Assembly: GCA_010672965.1 (NCBI GenBank)
Contig: JAAHFN010000023.1
Coordinates: 107,138 to 171,137 of the forward strand
Direction of reading: 5' to 3'
Length of the DNA: 64,000 nucleotides
DNA from: Oscillatoria sp. SIO1A7
GTDB taxonomy: Bacteria; Cyanobacteriota; Cyanobacteriia; Cyanobacteriales; Laspinemataceae
In this document: piece by piece, positions 7,152-15,536 of the stretch
Layout of the letters: each line of letters begins with the position of its first letter
Numbering within the stretch: the first letter of the stretch is position 1
The notes under the pieces: generated by a model
The model's input: only the letters and a program-made list of their open reading frames with translations
What the model was told of the DNA's origin: nothing
The model's database searches: none
Program-made: the position numbers and the translations under genes

Positions 7152-8213
7152 ATGGAAATTGACATTATGCTCAATTGGAAACCCAGATCGCTAGTAAAGC
7201 TAGTAACTCTAGTTTTGGCGATCGCGCTGTTTTGGATGCCCATCGCTCCAGCCTACGCTTTTGTCAAGGTTGATGGAATTTTTGTTGCCGGTCAAGCTTG
7301 TGAGGCTCTGCAATCCATAAAAAAGGGAACCAACCCTGGAGAAGTCACCTTAGTTCCAGACATGGCTTATGAGGTTACGGGGCAAAACAAACCCCAGCCC
7401 AGCCATTATCAAGTTCGAGTTAAAGGGGTAAATTCCCCGCGTTGGGTTCCAGTAGAATGCGGTCGGCTATTTACAAACTGTTCCCAATCTAGTGATGTTG
7501 GCCAGCAAACCCAACCGGAAACAGAACCAAAGCCTCCAGCTCCCAACACCGTCTCGACTGACAATCTCCTAGCCATCAGTTGGCAGCCCTCCTTCTGCGA
7601 AACTCACCAGGATAAGACTGAGTGCCAGAGCCAAGACGCCAGCGACTTTGATGCAAAACATTTCACCTTGCACGGACTTTGGCCTCAACCAAGGGGCAAA
7701 GAATATTGCGGCCTGCCCTATGATTTCCCCAAGAAACCTTGGTCTAGTCAACCCGATTTTGATAGCGAGCTTGATGATGAGACTTTGGCTCTACTAGAAG
7801 ATGGACGACGGATGCCGGGGGTAGAATCTTTCTTGCATCGCCATGAATGGTACAAACATGGAACCTGCTACAATCCTCAGTCGGAGCAGCCAGAGGAGGA
7901 ATATTTTGAAGAATCATTAGCTTTGTTGAAACAAATCAATGATTCCTCAGTGCAAGATTTGTTTGCAAGCCTAATTGGACAAACAGTCAGCTTGACTGAA
8001 ATTCAGGAAGCCTTCGATGCAGACTTTGGCCCAGGAGCGGGCGAAAAGGTCAACCTGCTATGCGATCGCGAAGGTCGGATTAGCGAACTCTGGATCAATT
8101 TGGCTGGAGATATTAAGCCCGATACCCCCATCTCAGAGCTGTTGGAAACAGCGAAGGATGCAGAGAGTAAATGTCAGAGCGGACTAATCGATCCCGTGGG
8201 TTTTAGTAGTTAA
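7152..8213 (+). CDS. Ribonuclease T2 family protein, secreted
   Basis: This is an RNase T2 family endoribonuclease that cleaves single-stranded RNA through a 2',3'-cyclic phosphate. Both family signatures are present. CAS I is HFTLHGLWP with catalytic His174, and CAS II is HEWYKHGTC with His231, Lys and His236. Many cysteines fit a disulfide-bonded exported enzyme. A signal peptide with hydrophobic core LVTLVLAIALFWMPI and cleavage near APAYAF supports export. The start is at 7152 or at 7167 (MLNWKPRS); the second gives a more standard signal peptide. Residues 40-130 are an extra N-terminal segment of unknown role, and a Pro-rich linker precedes the catalytic part. It probably serves phosphate or nucleoside scavenging, or acts as a toxin; the sequence does not decide. 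Confidence 0.88.
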   Translation: MEIDIMLNWKPRSLVKLVTLVLAIALFWMPIAPAYAFVKVDGIFVAGQACEALQSIKKGTNPGEVTLVPDMAYEVTGQNKPQPSHYQVRVKGVNSPRWVPVECGRLFTNCSQSSDVGQQTQPETEPKPPAPNTVSTDNLLAISWQPSFCETHQDKTECQSQDASDFDAKHFTLHGLWPQPRGKEYCGLPYDFPKKPWSSQPDFDSELDDETLALLEDGRRMPGVESFLHRHEWYKHGTCYNPQSEQPEEEYFEESLALLKQINDSSVQDLFASLIGQTVSLTEIQEAFDADFGPGAGEKVNLLCDREGRISELWINLAGDIKPDTPISELLETAKDAESKCQSGLIDPVGFSS

Positions 8214-8275
8214 AAGAAAGCTGTAGGGTGTCGGGAAGTATGAAATACTACACCCTACACCCGACACCCTAGTTA

Positions 8276-8848
8276 TTATTTTATTTCTAGCTTACCTAAG
8301 ACAATTAGACTTTCCAAATCTTCTAAGGCTCCGGGCAAATATTGAGATACGATTTCTTTTACCTTAGCAATTTCAGCGGAGGTCGCAGCTCCCATCATCC
8401 GACTCACATCGCTTAAATCTTGGGTTCGAGCCGATTGTAATTTCATTAAGACTAGATATGGTAAGGCGATAATTGGCAAGCCATTAGGGGAAGTATTGGG
8501 AGTCGCGATCGCAACTCTTGCCCAATCCGCATTAGATTCGAGTACGTCGAGGGAAGTGAGATCGGGTAATTCCCACTGACTCCCTGGTATTGCTAATTCT
8601 CCAATCTTTCTACTGCCGGCTTTTTCCAGTTCGGCATAGAGGGAGCGAGCATCCCGAGCTAAAACTAAAATATTCAGATCCAAAGTCATCCGTTCTGGCA
8701 TATAGAGTCTTGTAGCAATACCACCCACCACAACAAAAGACGTCCGATTGACGATCGCTTTGATATCTGTCACGGGATAAGTCCAAGTACGTTTTTTGAT
8801 AAAATCCAGCCCGCTACCAGTACCAGGCCGGACTCTTTTCATAACCAA
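8276..8848 (-). CDS. Nucleotidyltransferase-like (AbiEii/MNT fold) protein
   Basis: The 190-residue protein has the core of a DNA polymerase-beta type nucleotidyltransferase: VVVGGIATRLYMPERMTLDLNILV near residues 38-60. It matches the GG-x-A...R-x-T-x-D pattern of AbiEii or DUF6036-like proteins. The second metal aspartate appears as Asn in DLN, so catalysis may be weakened. The middle has the usual LPYLVLMKLQSARTQDLSDVSRMM segment that follows the core in this family. Members act as toxins of abortive-infection pairs or as orphan enzymes. No antitoxin gene adjoins it, so a toxin-antitoxin role is not supported. Two nearby ATG codons (8848, 8842) are possible starts. A TGTAGGGTGTCGGG-type inverted repeat lies just downstream at 8221-8270. 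Confidence 0.6.
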   Translation of the reverse strand: MVMKRVRPGTGSGLDFIKKRTWTYPVTDIKAIVNRTSFVVVGGIATRLYMPERMTLDLNILVLARDARSLYAELEKAGSRKIGELAIPGSQWELPDLTSLDVLESNADWARVAIATPNTSPNGLPIIALPYLVLMKLQSARTQDLSDVSRMMGAATSAEIAKVKEIVSQYLPGALEDLESLIVLGKLEIK

Positions 8849-9668
8849 GCGAATAAATTGTCTTCGCCCTTATTTGTAGGGAGCGGCTCGGGAAGCCAAC
8901 AAATACCCGATCGTTGACCCGATCGTTGACCAACGCCGGATCCCCCCAACCCCCCTTAAAAAGGGGGGCTTAAGACCCTTTTGACTATTGCCCCCCTTTT
9001 TAAGCTTTTTAAGGGGGGATCGTCCCCTGGGGCAAAATGGCGAAGGTATTGACTAAGGAACGAGCATTTATAAATGTCAAGCGCTTATTTGCGTAGTGCT
9101 ATATTGTGCAAACGCCCCTACGATCGCGGCGGTCCCATGTCCAGACTTATGGAGGTCCACATTCCAGCAAAGGGGCTAATATTCGCCTGGGCCTTTCATG
9201 TCGCCCAATGCTTGCAGGCAAAATAGTAACTTTTGCTACTTTCTCAAAAAAATGGCGGAGAGCCAGCACTCTCATGGTAAATTAGATGAAATACCAAAAA
9301 TGCGATCGCAGCTATAGGCCGCCCTTTATAGGCTGTAATCTTGTCAGGCATAAGTGCGGGTATTGGCTTAAGGGACGAAGACCATCTAACTGCAAACCAA
9401 ATTGCTTGCGATCGCGCTCCCGCCTTAGAGAGCCTGGAAAAAGTCTCCCTGAGGGCGATTCGAGCCCATGTTTCGGTTGCATTCGAGCAATTGCCTTTTA
9501 GCGGTTGCGTCTTAGCGGTTGCGTTCTACTGTGCGGTGTGGCTTTGCTTCAAACTCCTAATTTAGCGGCAAGATTCCCCGAGAGTCTGCCAGTCCTTGCC
9601 AGAGAGCGAAACCAGAAAGTGCAACCTCTGCTAAAATACAACCAACAAATACAATCGAATTGGGCTTG

Positions 9669-9704
9669 AAGAGCGCCTTGGGGAAATTTCTCTAAGGCGC
9701 TCTT
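9669..9704. terminator. Perfect hairpin, terminator-like
   Basis: Two 11 bp arms (AAGAGCGCCTT and its complement) pair perfectly around a 14 base loop. No T-run follows, and no gene lies immediately upstream on either strand. It could be an orphan terminator or the remnant of a repeat element. Confidence 0.4.
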
Positions 9705-9854
9705 CGCATTTCTGGGTTTAGGGTGTCGGGTGTCGGGTGTCGGGTGTCGGCAGGATTTTATGCGTAAGACTAATTCTTTATAAAGCTACACGCAATAATG
9801 ACCCTTATCCGCCCGAACGGCGCGTTTGTTGCATCTTCCTAGAGAAACGGTATC

Positions 9855-9964
9855 AGGACTTACGCATTAACGCTATTGACGGGGCGATAGCAACGCTCTC
9901 CCTGGCGGTGCGCGGGGGGATTGCCCCTACAAAACACCACACCTGGATATTTTGCGTAAGTCCT
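9855..9964. mobile_element. Miniature inverted-repeat element, family C
   Basis: It is bounded by AGGACTTACGCA on the left and TGCGTAAGTCCT on the right, a perfect 12 bp terminal inverted repeat. The interior has GGGGGATTGCCCCTACA. Five relatives lie at 29056-29144, 30410-30498, 53496-53586, 53754-53843 and 53906-54014. Confidence 0.75.
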
Positions 9965-10067
9965 AGGTATAAGTCTTTAACTCTGAAACCTCAAACCTCA
10001 AACCTCAAACCTCAAAACTGAAAACTTAAAACTCAACACTCAAAACTTAAAACTTAACAGCCAGCCC

Positions 10068-11993
10068 ATGAACTTTCCTCGCCTCCATCCAGATACTGTA
10101 GAAGAAGTTAAGGAACGGACAGATATATTAGATGTAGTCTCCGAGCGCGTCGTCCTCAAAAAGCGAGGCAAAGACTATGTTGGCCTCTGCCCCTTCCACG
10201 AAGAAAAGTCCCCCAGCTTTACCGTGAGCCCGAGCAAGAATATGTACTATTGCTTTGGCTGCGGTGCTGGCGGCAATGCGATTACTTTTCTGAAAGAACT
10301 GGATAAACATTCTTTTAGCGAAGTGGTGCTAGACCTGGCCAGACGCTATAGAATTTCGGTCAAAACTCTGGAACCAGAACAGCGGCAAGAACTGCAGCGC
10401 CAGTTGTCTATTCGAGAGCAATTATATGAGATTACGGCTCTAGCGTCGAGTTTTTATCAGCACGCTCTGCGTCAAACCCAAGGCGGTCGGGCTCTAGAAT
10501 ATTTAGAATCACAGCGGCAACTGAGCGAGGTGACTATCCAACAGTTTCAATTGGGATACGCACCGGGAGGCTGGGAAACACTTTACGGTTATTTGGTGGA
10601 ACAGAAACGCTACCCAGTGGAATTGGTAGAACAGGCGGGATTGATCGTGCCTAGAAAGTCTGGTGGCGGTTATTACGATCGCTTCCGAGATAGGCTGATG
10701 ATTCCCATCCAGGATATCCAAGGGCGGATTATTGGTTTTGGCGGTAGGACTCTGACCGATGAGCAGCCGAAGTATCTGAATTCCCCGGAAACTCAGCTTT
10801 TTGATAAAGGCAAAACTCTGTTTGCTTTGAATAGTGCGAAAAAAGCGATTGTCAAAGAAGACCAAGCGGTGGTGGTGGAAGGATATTTCGACGCGATCGC
10901 CCTGCACGCGGCGGGAATTAGCAATGTGGTTGCTTCTCTGGGAACGGCTCTGAGCAAAAATCAAGTCCGCCAATTGCTGCGCTACACGGAATCCAAGCAA
11001 ATTATTTTTAATTTCGATGCGGACGCTGCGGGCATCAAAGCAGCCAAAAGAGCGATTGGCGAAATTGCTGATTTGGCCTACAAAGGACAAGTACAACTGC
11101 GCATAATCAATATTCCCGATGGCAAAGATGCCGATGATTTTCTCAAAAGCTCCGGTTCTCCAGAACCATACCGACAGCTTTTGGCTGCTGCTCCTCTCTG
11201 GATAGATTGGCAGATGGAGCAAATCTTGGCGGGTCAAAATCTCAAAGAGGGCGATCGCTATCAGCAAGCTGCCCGAGGAATAGTAGAGCTGCTCCGGGAA
11301 ATTCAGAATAATAACGGCCTGACTCACTATGTCAACCGCGCTGCGGAACTCTTGAGCCCGGGAGACGCTCGCCGCTCTCATCTAATTGCTGAAGATTTGC
11401 TGCGGCAGATTAAGCGACCCAACCTCCGACCGGGCGCTCCTAAAAATAATAAAAGCTCCGAGCAAAAAGAACCCGAGCAAATCATAAGCGTTTCCAGCGA
11501 TCGCGCTCTGTTGGAAAAAGCGGAGACAATTCTACTCCGCATTTACCTCCACTGTCCTCATTATCGACAATCTATAGAAAACATCTTAGAAGAAAACGAT
11601 TTAGATTTCAGCCTTTCAGATCACCGCTTTTTATGGCAGCAAATTTTTAAGCTCCAGCCAGGAGCTAGTTTATCCGGCGCAGACCTGATTTCTAAGCTGC
11701 AAGACCTCTCAGTGGAGTTTCCCGACGCAATTGCTCGGCTCTCTCGCTTATTTTATATAGACGAGCAGGGCGAGCGGGACATCCAGCGAGGCTCTGAATT
11801 AATTCAAGTGGCAGCGGCTGCAATTGAAAGGGTGATGTGCGAAAAACGCTCTCGCTATTTTTTACAATACTGGCAGAAAACAGATCCTATTAAGGAACGG
11901 GAAAAATGCCAGCTTTATTACCGGGAATTTTTGGCGGCAGAGCAGCGCATTAAAGAGCTGGACGAGCAACGGTCATTAAAGAGCTGGCTCTGA
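10068..11993 (+). CDS. dnaG: DNA primase
   Basis: DnaG makes RNA primers at the replication fork together with the replicative helicase. The 641-residue length is normal. The N-terminal CHC2 zinc-binding domain shows CPFHEEKSPSF and YYCFGCGAGGNAI (about residues 40-70). The TOPRIM core follows, with the glutamate in VVVEGYFDAI and the DxD in NFDADAAG (about residues 270-330) for metal-dependent catalysis. The C-terminal region after residue 430 is the helicase-interaction part and is more variable. The start ATG follows AAACCTC and AAAACTT repeats with no strong ribosome site. The gene stands alone, with no rpoD or rpsU neighbour as in enterobacteria. Confidence 0.97.
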   Translation: MNFPRLHPDTVEEVKERTDILDVVSERVVLKKRGKDYVGLCPFHEEKSPSFTVSPSKNMYYCFGCGAGGNAITFLKELDKHSFSEVVLDLARRYRISVKTLEPEQRQELQRQLSIREQLYEITALASSFYQHALRQTQGGRALEYLESQRQLSEVTIQQFQLGYAPGGWETLYGYLVEQKRYPVELVEQAGLIVPRKSGGGYYDRFRDRLMIPIQDIQGRIIGFGGRTLTDEQPKYLNSPETQLFDKGKTLFALNSAKKAIVKEDQAVVVEGYFDAIALHAAGISNVVASLGTALSKNQVRQLLRYTESKQIIFNFDADAAGIKAAKRAIGEIADLAYKGQVQLRIINIPDGKDADDFLKSSGSPEPYRQLLAAAPLWIDWQMEQILAGQNLKEGDRYQQAARGIVELLREIQNNNGLTHYVNRAAELLSPGDARRSHLIAEDLLRQIKRPNLRPGAPKNNKSSEQKEPEQIISVSSDRALLEKAETILLRIYLHCPHYRQSIENILEENDLDFSLSDHRFLWQQIFKLQPGASLSGADLISKLQDLSVEFPDAIARLSRLFYIDEQGERDIQRGSELIQVAAAAIERVMCEKRSRYFLQYWQKTDPIKEREKCQLYYREFLAAEQRIKELDEQRSLKSWL

Positions 11994-12714
11994 TATAGCA
12001 GTCAGCAGTCAGCTTTCAGCTTTTAGCTCCACGGCGCGCAGGCTGCGCCAACAGCAAGGAGCATCAAAGTCTTGCCAGTATAAGAAGAGAGCGTTTTGAA
12101 ACAGTCCTAACCAATCCGTAGTTGGTGATGTAGGTTGGGTTTCGTTCCTCAACCCAACCTACTGCTTGCAAAAGTGAAATGCTCCCAAGCCTGATATAGC
12201 AGTCAGCAGTCAGCAGTCAGCTTATGCGCCTAAGGCGCGCAGGCTCCGCCAACAGCAAGGCGCGTCAAAGTCTTGCCAGTATAGGAAGAGAGCGTTTTGA
12301 AACAGTCCTAACCAATCCGTAGTGCTATACAATTTCTGTATGAAGATGCGCTTTATAGCACTACGCACTCAGGGAACGGATAATTCAAATCTCGCTCCTT
12401 GCTAGTAATATCAAATCCGGTTAAACAGTCATAGTAGGGGCGGTGCCCCCGTGCCCGCCCCAAACCAATCGGGGCGTTCGCGAAGCGTCTCCGCTTCTGA
12501 GAATCGCGCTCGGGAAAAGCCCCTACAGTACGGTATTTATGAAACAGCTACGCGGATTTGATATAACGGCAAGACTTGTGCTAAAAGCTGACTGCTGATA
12601 GCTGACTGCTTACTGCTAGTGCTAAGGGGAAATGTGCGATCGCCTTCTGTAAGAAAAGCTTCTGTGCGAGAATGGGGTTAATTGTCGATATCTGAATTGG
12701 GTAACTAACGAGCG
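11994..12714. repeat. Repeat-filled spacer with a tandem 130 bp duplication
   Basis: The segments 11994-12124 and 12194-12328 are diverged direct copies (TATAGCAGTCAGCAGTCAG start, shared CAAAGTCTTGCCAGTATA). A palindrome around 12131-12160 (TTGGGT/ACCCAA) lies between them and ends in GAAATGCTCCC, the end sequence of the nested element at 37516-37615. A family B inverted-repeat element is at 12408-12565. No gene is seen. Confidence 0.8.
12408..12565. mobile_element. Miniature inverted-repeat element, family B
   Basis: The left end ATATCAAATCCGGTTAAAC and the right end CGCGGATTTGATATA form imperfect terminal inverted repeats. The interior contains GTAGGGGCGGTGCCCCC and ends CCCCTACAG. A relative with the same ends is at 37266-37456. 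The outer ends resemble those of family A. Confidence 0.75.
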
Positions 12715-13533
12715 ATGACCAAAACTATTGACCGACCTCAAGTCCTCAAGGCCAATGCCAAACTATCGCCGAACGATCCCAGCCTACCGCAGCCCCCTCA
12801 GTTCGAGAGCCTCGAAGATGAGCGCTTGCATCGCAAACAGCGCCTAGCGGCGGCTTTTCGCCTCTTTGCCCGCTACGGATTCGACGAAGGTGTCGCCGGA
12901 CATATCACGGTCCGAGACCCGGAAGTACCGGACCATTTCTGGATTAATCCCTTCGGGATGTACTTCGGTCATATCCGAGTTTCTGACTTGGTGCTGATAG
13001 ACCATAGCGGTGATGTAGTTGTAGGAAATAAACCAGTAAACGCAGCGGGTTTTGCTATCCATTCCCGCGTCCATCAAGCCAGACCCGACGCGATCGCTGC
13101 CGCCCATAGCCATTCTATGTACGGCAAAACCTGGTCAACTCTAGGACGCCTCCTAGATCCCCTGACCCAGGATGCTTGTGCCTTTTACCAAGACCACGCT
13201 ATTTTTGAAGACTATACCGGCGTCGTTTTCAGCGCGAGCGAGGGCGATCGCCTGGCTGCGACTCTCGGAGACAAAAAAGCGATTATTTTGCGCAACCACG
13301 GCTTATTGACTGTAGGTCATTCCGTTGACGAAGCAGCCTGGTGGTTTATTGCTATGGATCGCTGCTGCCAATCTCAGTTAATGGCCGAAGCAGTCGGCAA
13401 GCCTATCTCAATCGACCCGGAGATCGCCAGCCTAACTAGCAGTCAAATTGGCGGCCATTACTCGGGCTGGTTTAACTTCCAGTCACTTTATGACAAGATT
13501 GTGCGCGAGGAGCCAGATTTTCTCGAAGAATAA
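12715..13533 (+). CDS. Class II aldolase/adducin family protein
   Basis: The 272-residue protein has the class II aldolase/adducin head fold used by fuculose-phosphate aldolase, ribulose-phosphate epimerase and related enzymes. Diagnostic segments are RYGFDEGVAGHITVRDP near residue 55, AAAHSHSMYGKTWSTLG with the zinc histidines near residue 125, and ILRNHGLLTVGHSVDEAAW with the third zinc histidine near 198. These give a complete metal site, so a functional zinc enzyme is expected. The substrate is unknown. Many cyanobacterial and plant homologues are described only as aldolase II superfamily. It is monocistronic, with a repeat-rich spacer on each side. The N-terminal 40 residues are polar and likely flexible. 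Confidence 0.88.
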   Translation: MTKTIDRPQVLKANAKLSPNDPSLPQPPQFESLEDERLHRKQRLAAAFRLFARYGFDEGVAGHITVRDPEVPDHFWINPFGMYFGHIRVSDLVLIDHSGDVVVGNKPVNAAGFAIHSRVHQARPDAIAAAHSHSMYGKTWSTLGRLLDPLTQDACAFYQDHAIFEDYTGVVFSASEGDRLAATLGDKKAIILRNHGLLTVGHSVDEAAWWFIAMDRCCQSQLMAEAVGKPISIDPEIASLTSSQIGGHYSGWFNFQSLYDKIVREEPDFLEE

Positions 13534-13832
13534 CGTCCGCAACGAGGACTTTGCGAAATATAGCACTACGCAGGGAACGGACAATTTCCCGCTCTCGCTC
13601 CTGGCTAGTGACGGCAAGGCTTGTGCTAAAAGCTGACTGCCGTTTGCGAGCGCGTCTCCGCAGGAGAATCGCATGACTGCTTACTGCTATATATGGTAAA
13701 GCCAGACAATATAGCACTACTGATTAAGGTGTTTGACAGTTACAAAACGCGCATGCATACTTAGATGGCAAGACTTTAGCTGACTGCTGAGCAGTGACAG
13801 CTAATAGCTTACTGCTATATAGGATAGAAAAA
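13534..13832. repeat. Spacer with an inverted-copy repeat block
   Basis: Roughly 13555-13690 matches the reverse strand of 34386-34520, and 13712-13820 matches 33597-33700 in direct orientation (GATTAAGGTGTTTGACAG). Both blocks end in CTTACTGCTATA. There is no gene. Confidence 0.75.
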
Positions 13833-15053
13833 ATGAGTACATATCCGAAAACAAGCTTGCCGATACCGCCCCAAATAAGGGGTGGCGATCGCGTCGGATC
13901 TTGGGCATACAACACTATGGATAGCCGCTTGTCTGCTCTCTGTCGCAGGATTATCGACGAAAATGGTTTTTCGGGAGCGATCGCGGATAATCTAGAAGCT
14001 TTGGCTCGGGATTTGCCAGAGGGAAAGATAAGAAAAATCAAAAACTTACTGCCTGCGGAAGAGTGGGATGACTATGTAGAACCATATCTAGGTAAAGACT
14101 GGCTTGATATTCCCTGGTATTTTGCCGAAGCGTATTTTTATCGGCGAGTTTTGGAAGCAACGGATTACTTTAGTAATGGGCGAGATCCATTCGCGGCGCA
14201 AAAACTTATGGGAATAGAAGGCTCGATAGCCTCTATGCGCAAAGCGAGCTATCTTGTCAATAATTTGCCTTTAAGAGAGCTAAATAATGTTGTGACTTTA
14301 GCGTATCTTTCCTTGTGGGGAAATAAAGCAGATTTGAGTCTTTGGCCAGCCTCCTCAGGCGATCGCAGCCAAGTAGAAACAGACGGCGATAGGGCGAATC
14401 TGCTAGCAGACGATACGCCGCAATTGCTAGAGTTGCTGGCTGAGTCTCAGGGAAAACGAATTGACTTTATTATTGATAATGCCGGATTCGAGCTATTTTG
14501 CGACTTATGCTTGGCCGATTATTTATTGACAAGTAAAGTCTCGGCAGAAATTCACTTCCATGTCAAAGCCCATCCCACCTTTGTATCCGATGCGATCGCA
14601 AAGGACGTAAGGCATTTAGTCGATTTTTTTACCTCGGAAGCTCCAATGGTTAGCGAGAATCGGGAAGTACATTCCCTCGCTACTCGCCTCCAAGACCATC
14701 TCGCCGCCGGTCGCTTGCAATTGCGAGATAATTTATTTTGGAATTCGCCCCTAGTTTTCTGGCAAATGCCCGACGAACTGAGGCAGGAGCTGGCAAAAGC
14801 CAGCCTAATTATCGTCAAAGGCGATGCCAACTATCGCCGCATTTTAGGAGACTGTTACTGGCCGTTTACCACTCCCTTTGAAGAAATTGCCAATTATTTC
14901 CCCGCCCCCCTGCTTGCCCTACGCACTATGAAAGCAGAACTGGCCTGCGGTCTGAGCCCCGGTCAGGCCGAAGCCTTAGATGCCCAAGACCCCGACTGGC
15001 TAACAAACGGACAGCGGGGCGTAGTCCAGTTAGCGCGGCCATTCTCTGCGTGA
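13833..15053 (+). CDS. DUF89 / ARMT1-like damage-control phosphatase family protein
   Basis: The 406-residue protein belongs to the DUF89 family of metal-dependent phosphatases that hydrolyse damaged or excess phosphometabolites. The human relative ARMT1 was first reported as a protein carboxyl methyltransferase. The key signature is IDFIIDNAGFELFCDLCLAD near residue 220, with the metal-binding Asp and Asn, followed by a segment with VKAHPTFVSDA. A later segment (SLIIVKGDANYRRILGD) matches the family's second conserved Lys-Gly-Asp region. I start at MSTYPKTS because the upstream in-frame ATG at 13794 lies within the repeat block. It lies alone between repeat-rich spacers. The physiological substrate in cyanobacteria is unknown. 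Confidence 0.82.
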   Translation: MSTYPKTSLPIPPQIRGGDRVGSWAYNTMDSRLSALCRRIIDENGFSGAIADNLEALARDLPEGKIRKIKNLLPAEEWDDYVEPYLGKDWLDIPWYFAEAYFYRRVLEATDYFSNGRDPFAAQKLMGIEGSIASMRKASYLVNNLPLRELNNVVTLAYLSLWGNKADLSLWPASSGDRSQVETDGDRANLLADDTPQLLELLAESQGKRIDFIIDNAGFELFCDLCLADYLLTSKVSAEIHFHVKAHPTFVSDAIAKDVRHLVDFFTSEAPMVSENREVHSLATRLQDHLAAGRLQLRDNLFWNSPLVFWQMPDELRQELAKASLIIVKGDANYRRILGDCYWPFTTPFEEIANYFPAPLLALRTMKAELACGLSPGQAEALDAQDPDWLTNGQRGVVQLARPFSA

Positions 15054-15536
15054 AATAATTTTTATGGAAACGGGAAGCGGCCAACGATCGCATTTCCAGG
15101 TAAGGCTTGATATCAAATCCGGCCGATTTCTCTAGAAAAACTAATCCCCCCGTAGGACAGGCAGGGACTATTCGTTCTTGAAAAATTATCTGTAAGAGAC
15201 CCACCCCTAACCCCTCCTGGGAAGGGACGCTTGGGGTGGGTTCCCCTCCCAGGAGGGGTAGGGGTGGGTTGAAAATCGAAGGAAGCGCATTAATTTATAT
15301 AGAGCGAATAATCCCCCCGTAGGACAGGCGGGACGCCTGTTCGTATCCGCTTGTTGGGACAGGCGGGACGCCTGTCCTACGAGATTCTAAATTTTTTGTG
15401 CGAGCATTTAACCGGATTTGATATAACTAGCTGATGTATTTACGAATAGGATTGGGTAGAATTAGTAGTAGTGGCACCAAAATTGAATCTCCAACGCCCT
15501 TGGCACCAAGACTGTAATGGAGATTAAAAAAGAAAA
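15054..15536. repeat. Spacer with nested palindromic elements
   Basis: A family A element spans 15111-15425, from TATCAAATCCGG to CCGGATTTGATATA. It is longer than other copies because another palindrome (ACCCACCCCTAACCCCTCC and its complement, about 15199-15272) lies inside it. A ribosome site GGAGA lies 12 bp before the next start. No gene is seen. Confidence 0.8.

Larger units (their letters stand above)
8849..10067. other. Gene-poor spacer with several repeat elements
   Basis: The 1.2 kb spacer has no gene I can support. It holds a GATCGTTGACC doublet near 8920 and a palindromic CCCCCCTT/AAGGGGGG element (8939-9045). A perfect 11 bp inverted repeat AAGAGCGCCTT lies at 9669-9704, a family C element at 9855-9964, and TCAAACC repeats precede dnaG. 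Short open frames at 9286-9565 have no recognisable domain and clash with HIP1-rich low-complexity sequence. Confidence 0.7.

Noticed and set aside
9286..9565. Two overlapping short open frames in the 8.8-10 kb spacer
   Set aside because: They show no recognisable domain, overlap each other in different frames and are partly made of HIP1 and GCGGTTGCG repeats.
10509..11381. Long minus-strand open frame across dnaG
   Set aside because: It lies fully opposite the primase, which has complete motifs; the translation shows no family pattern.
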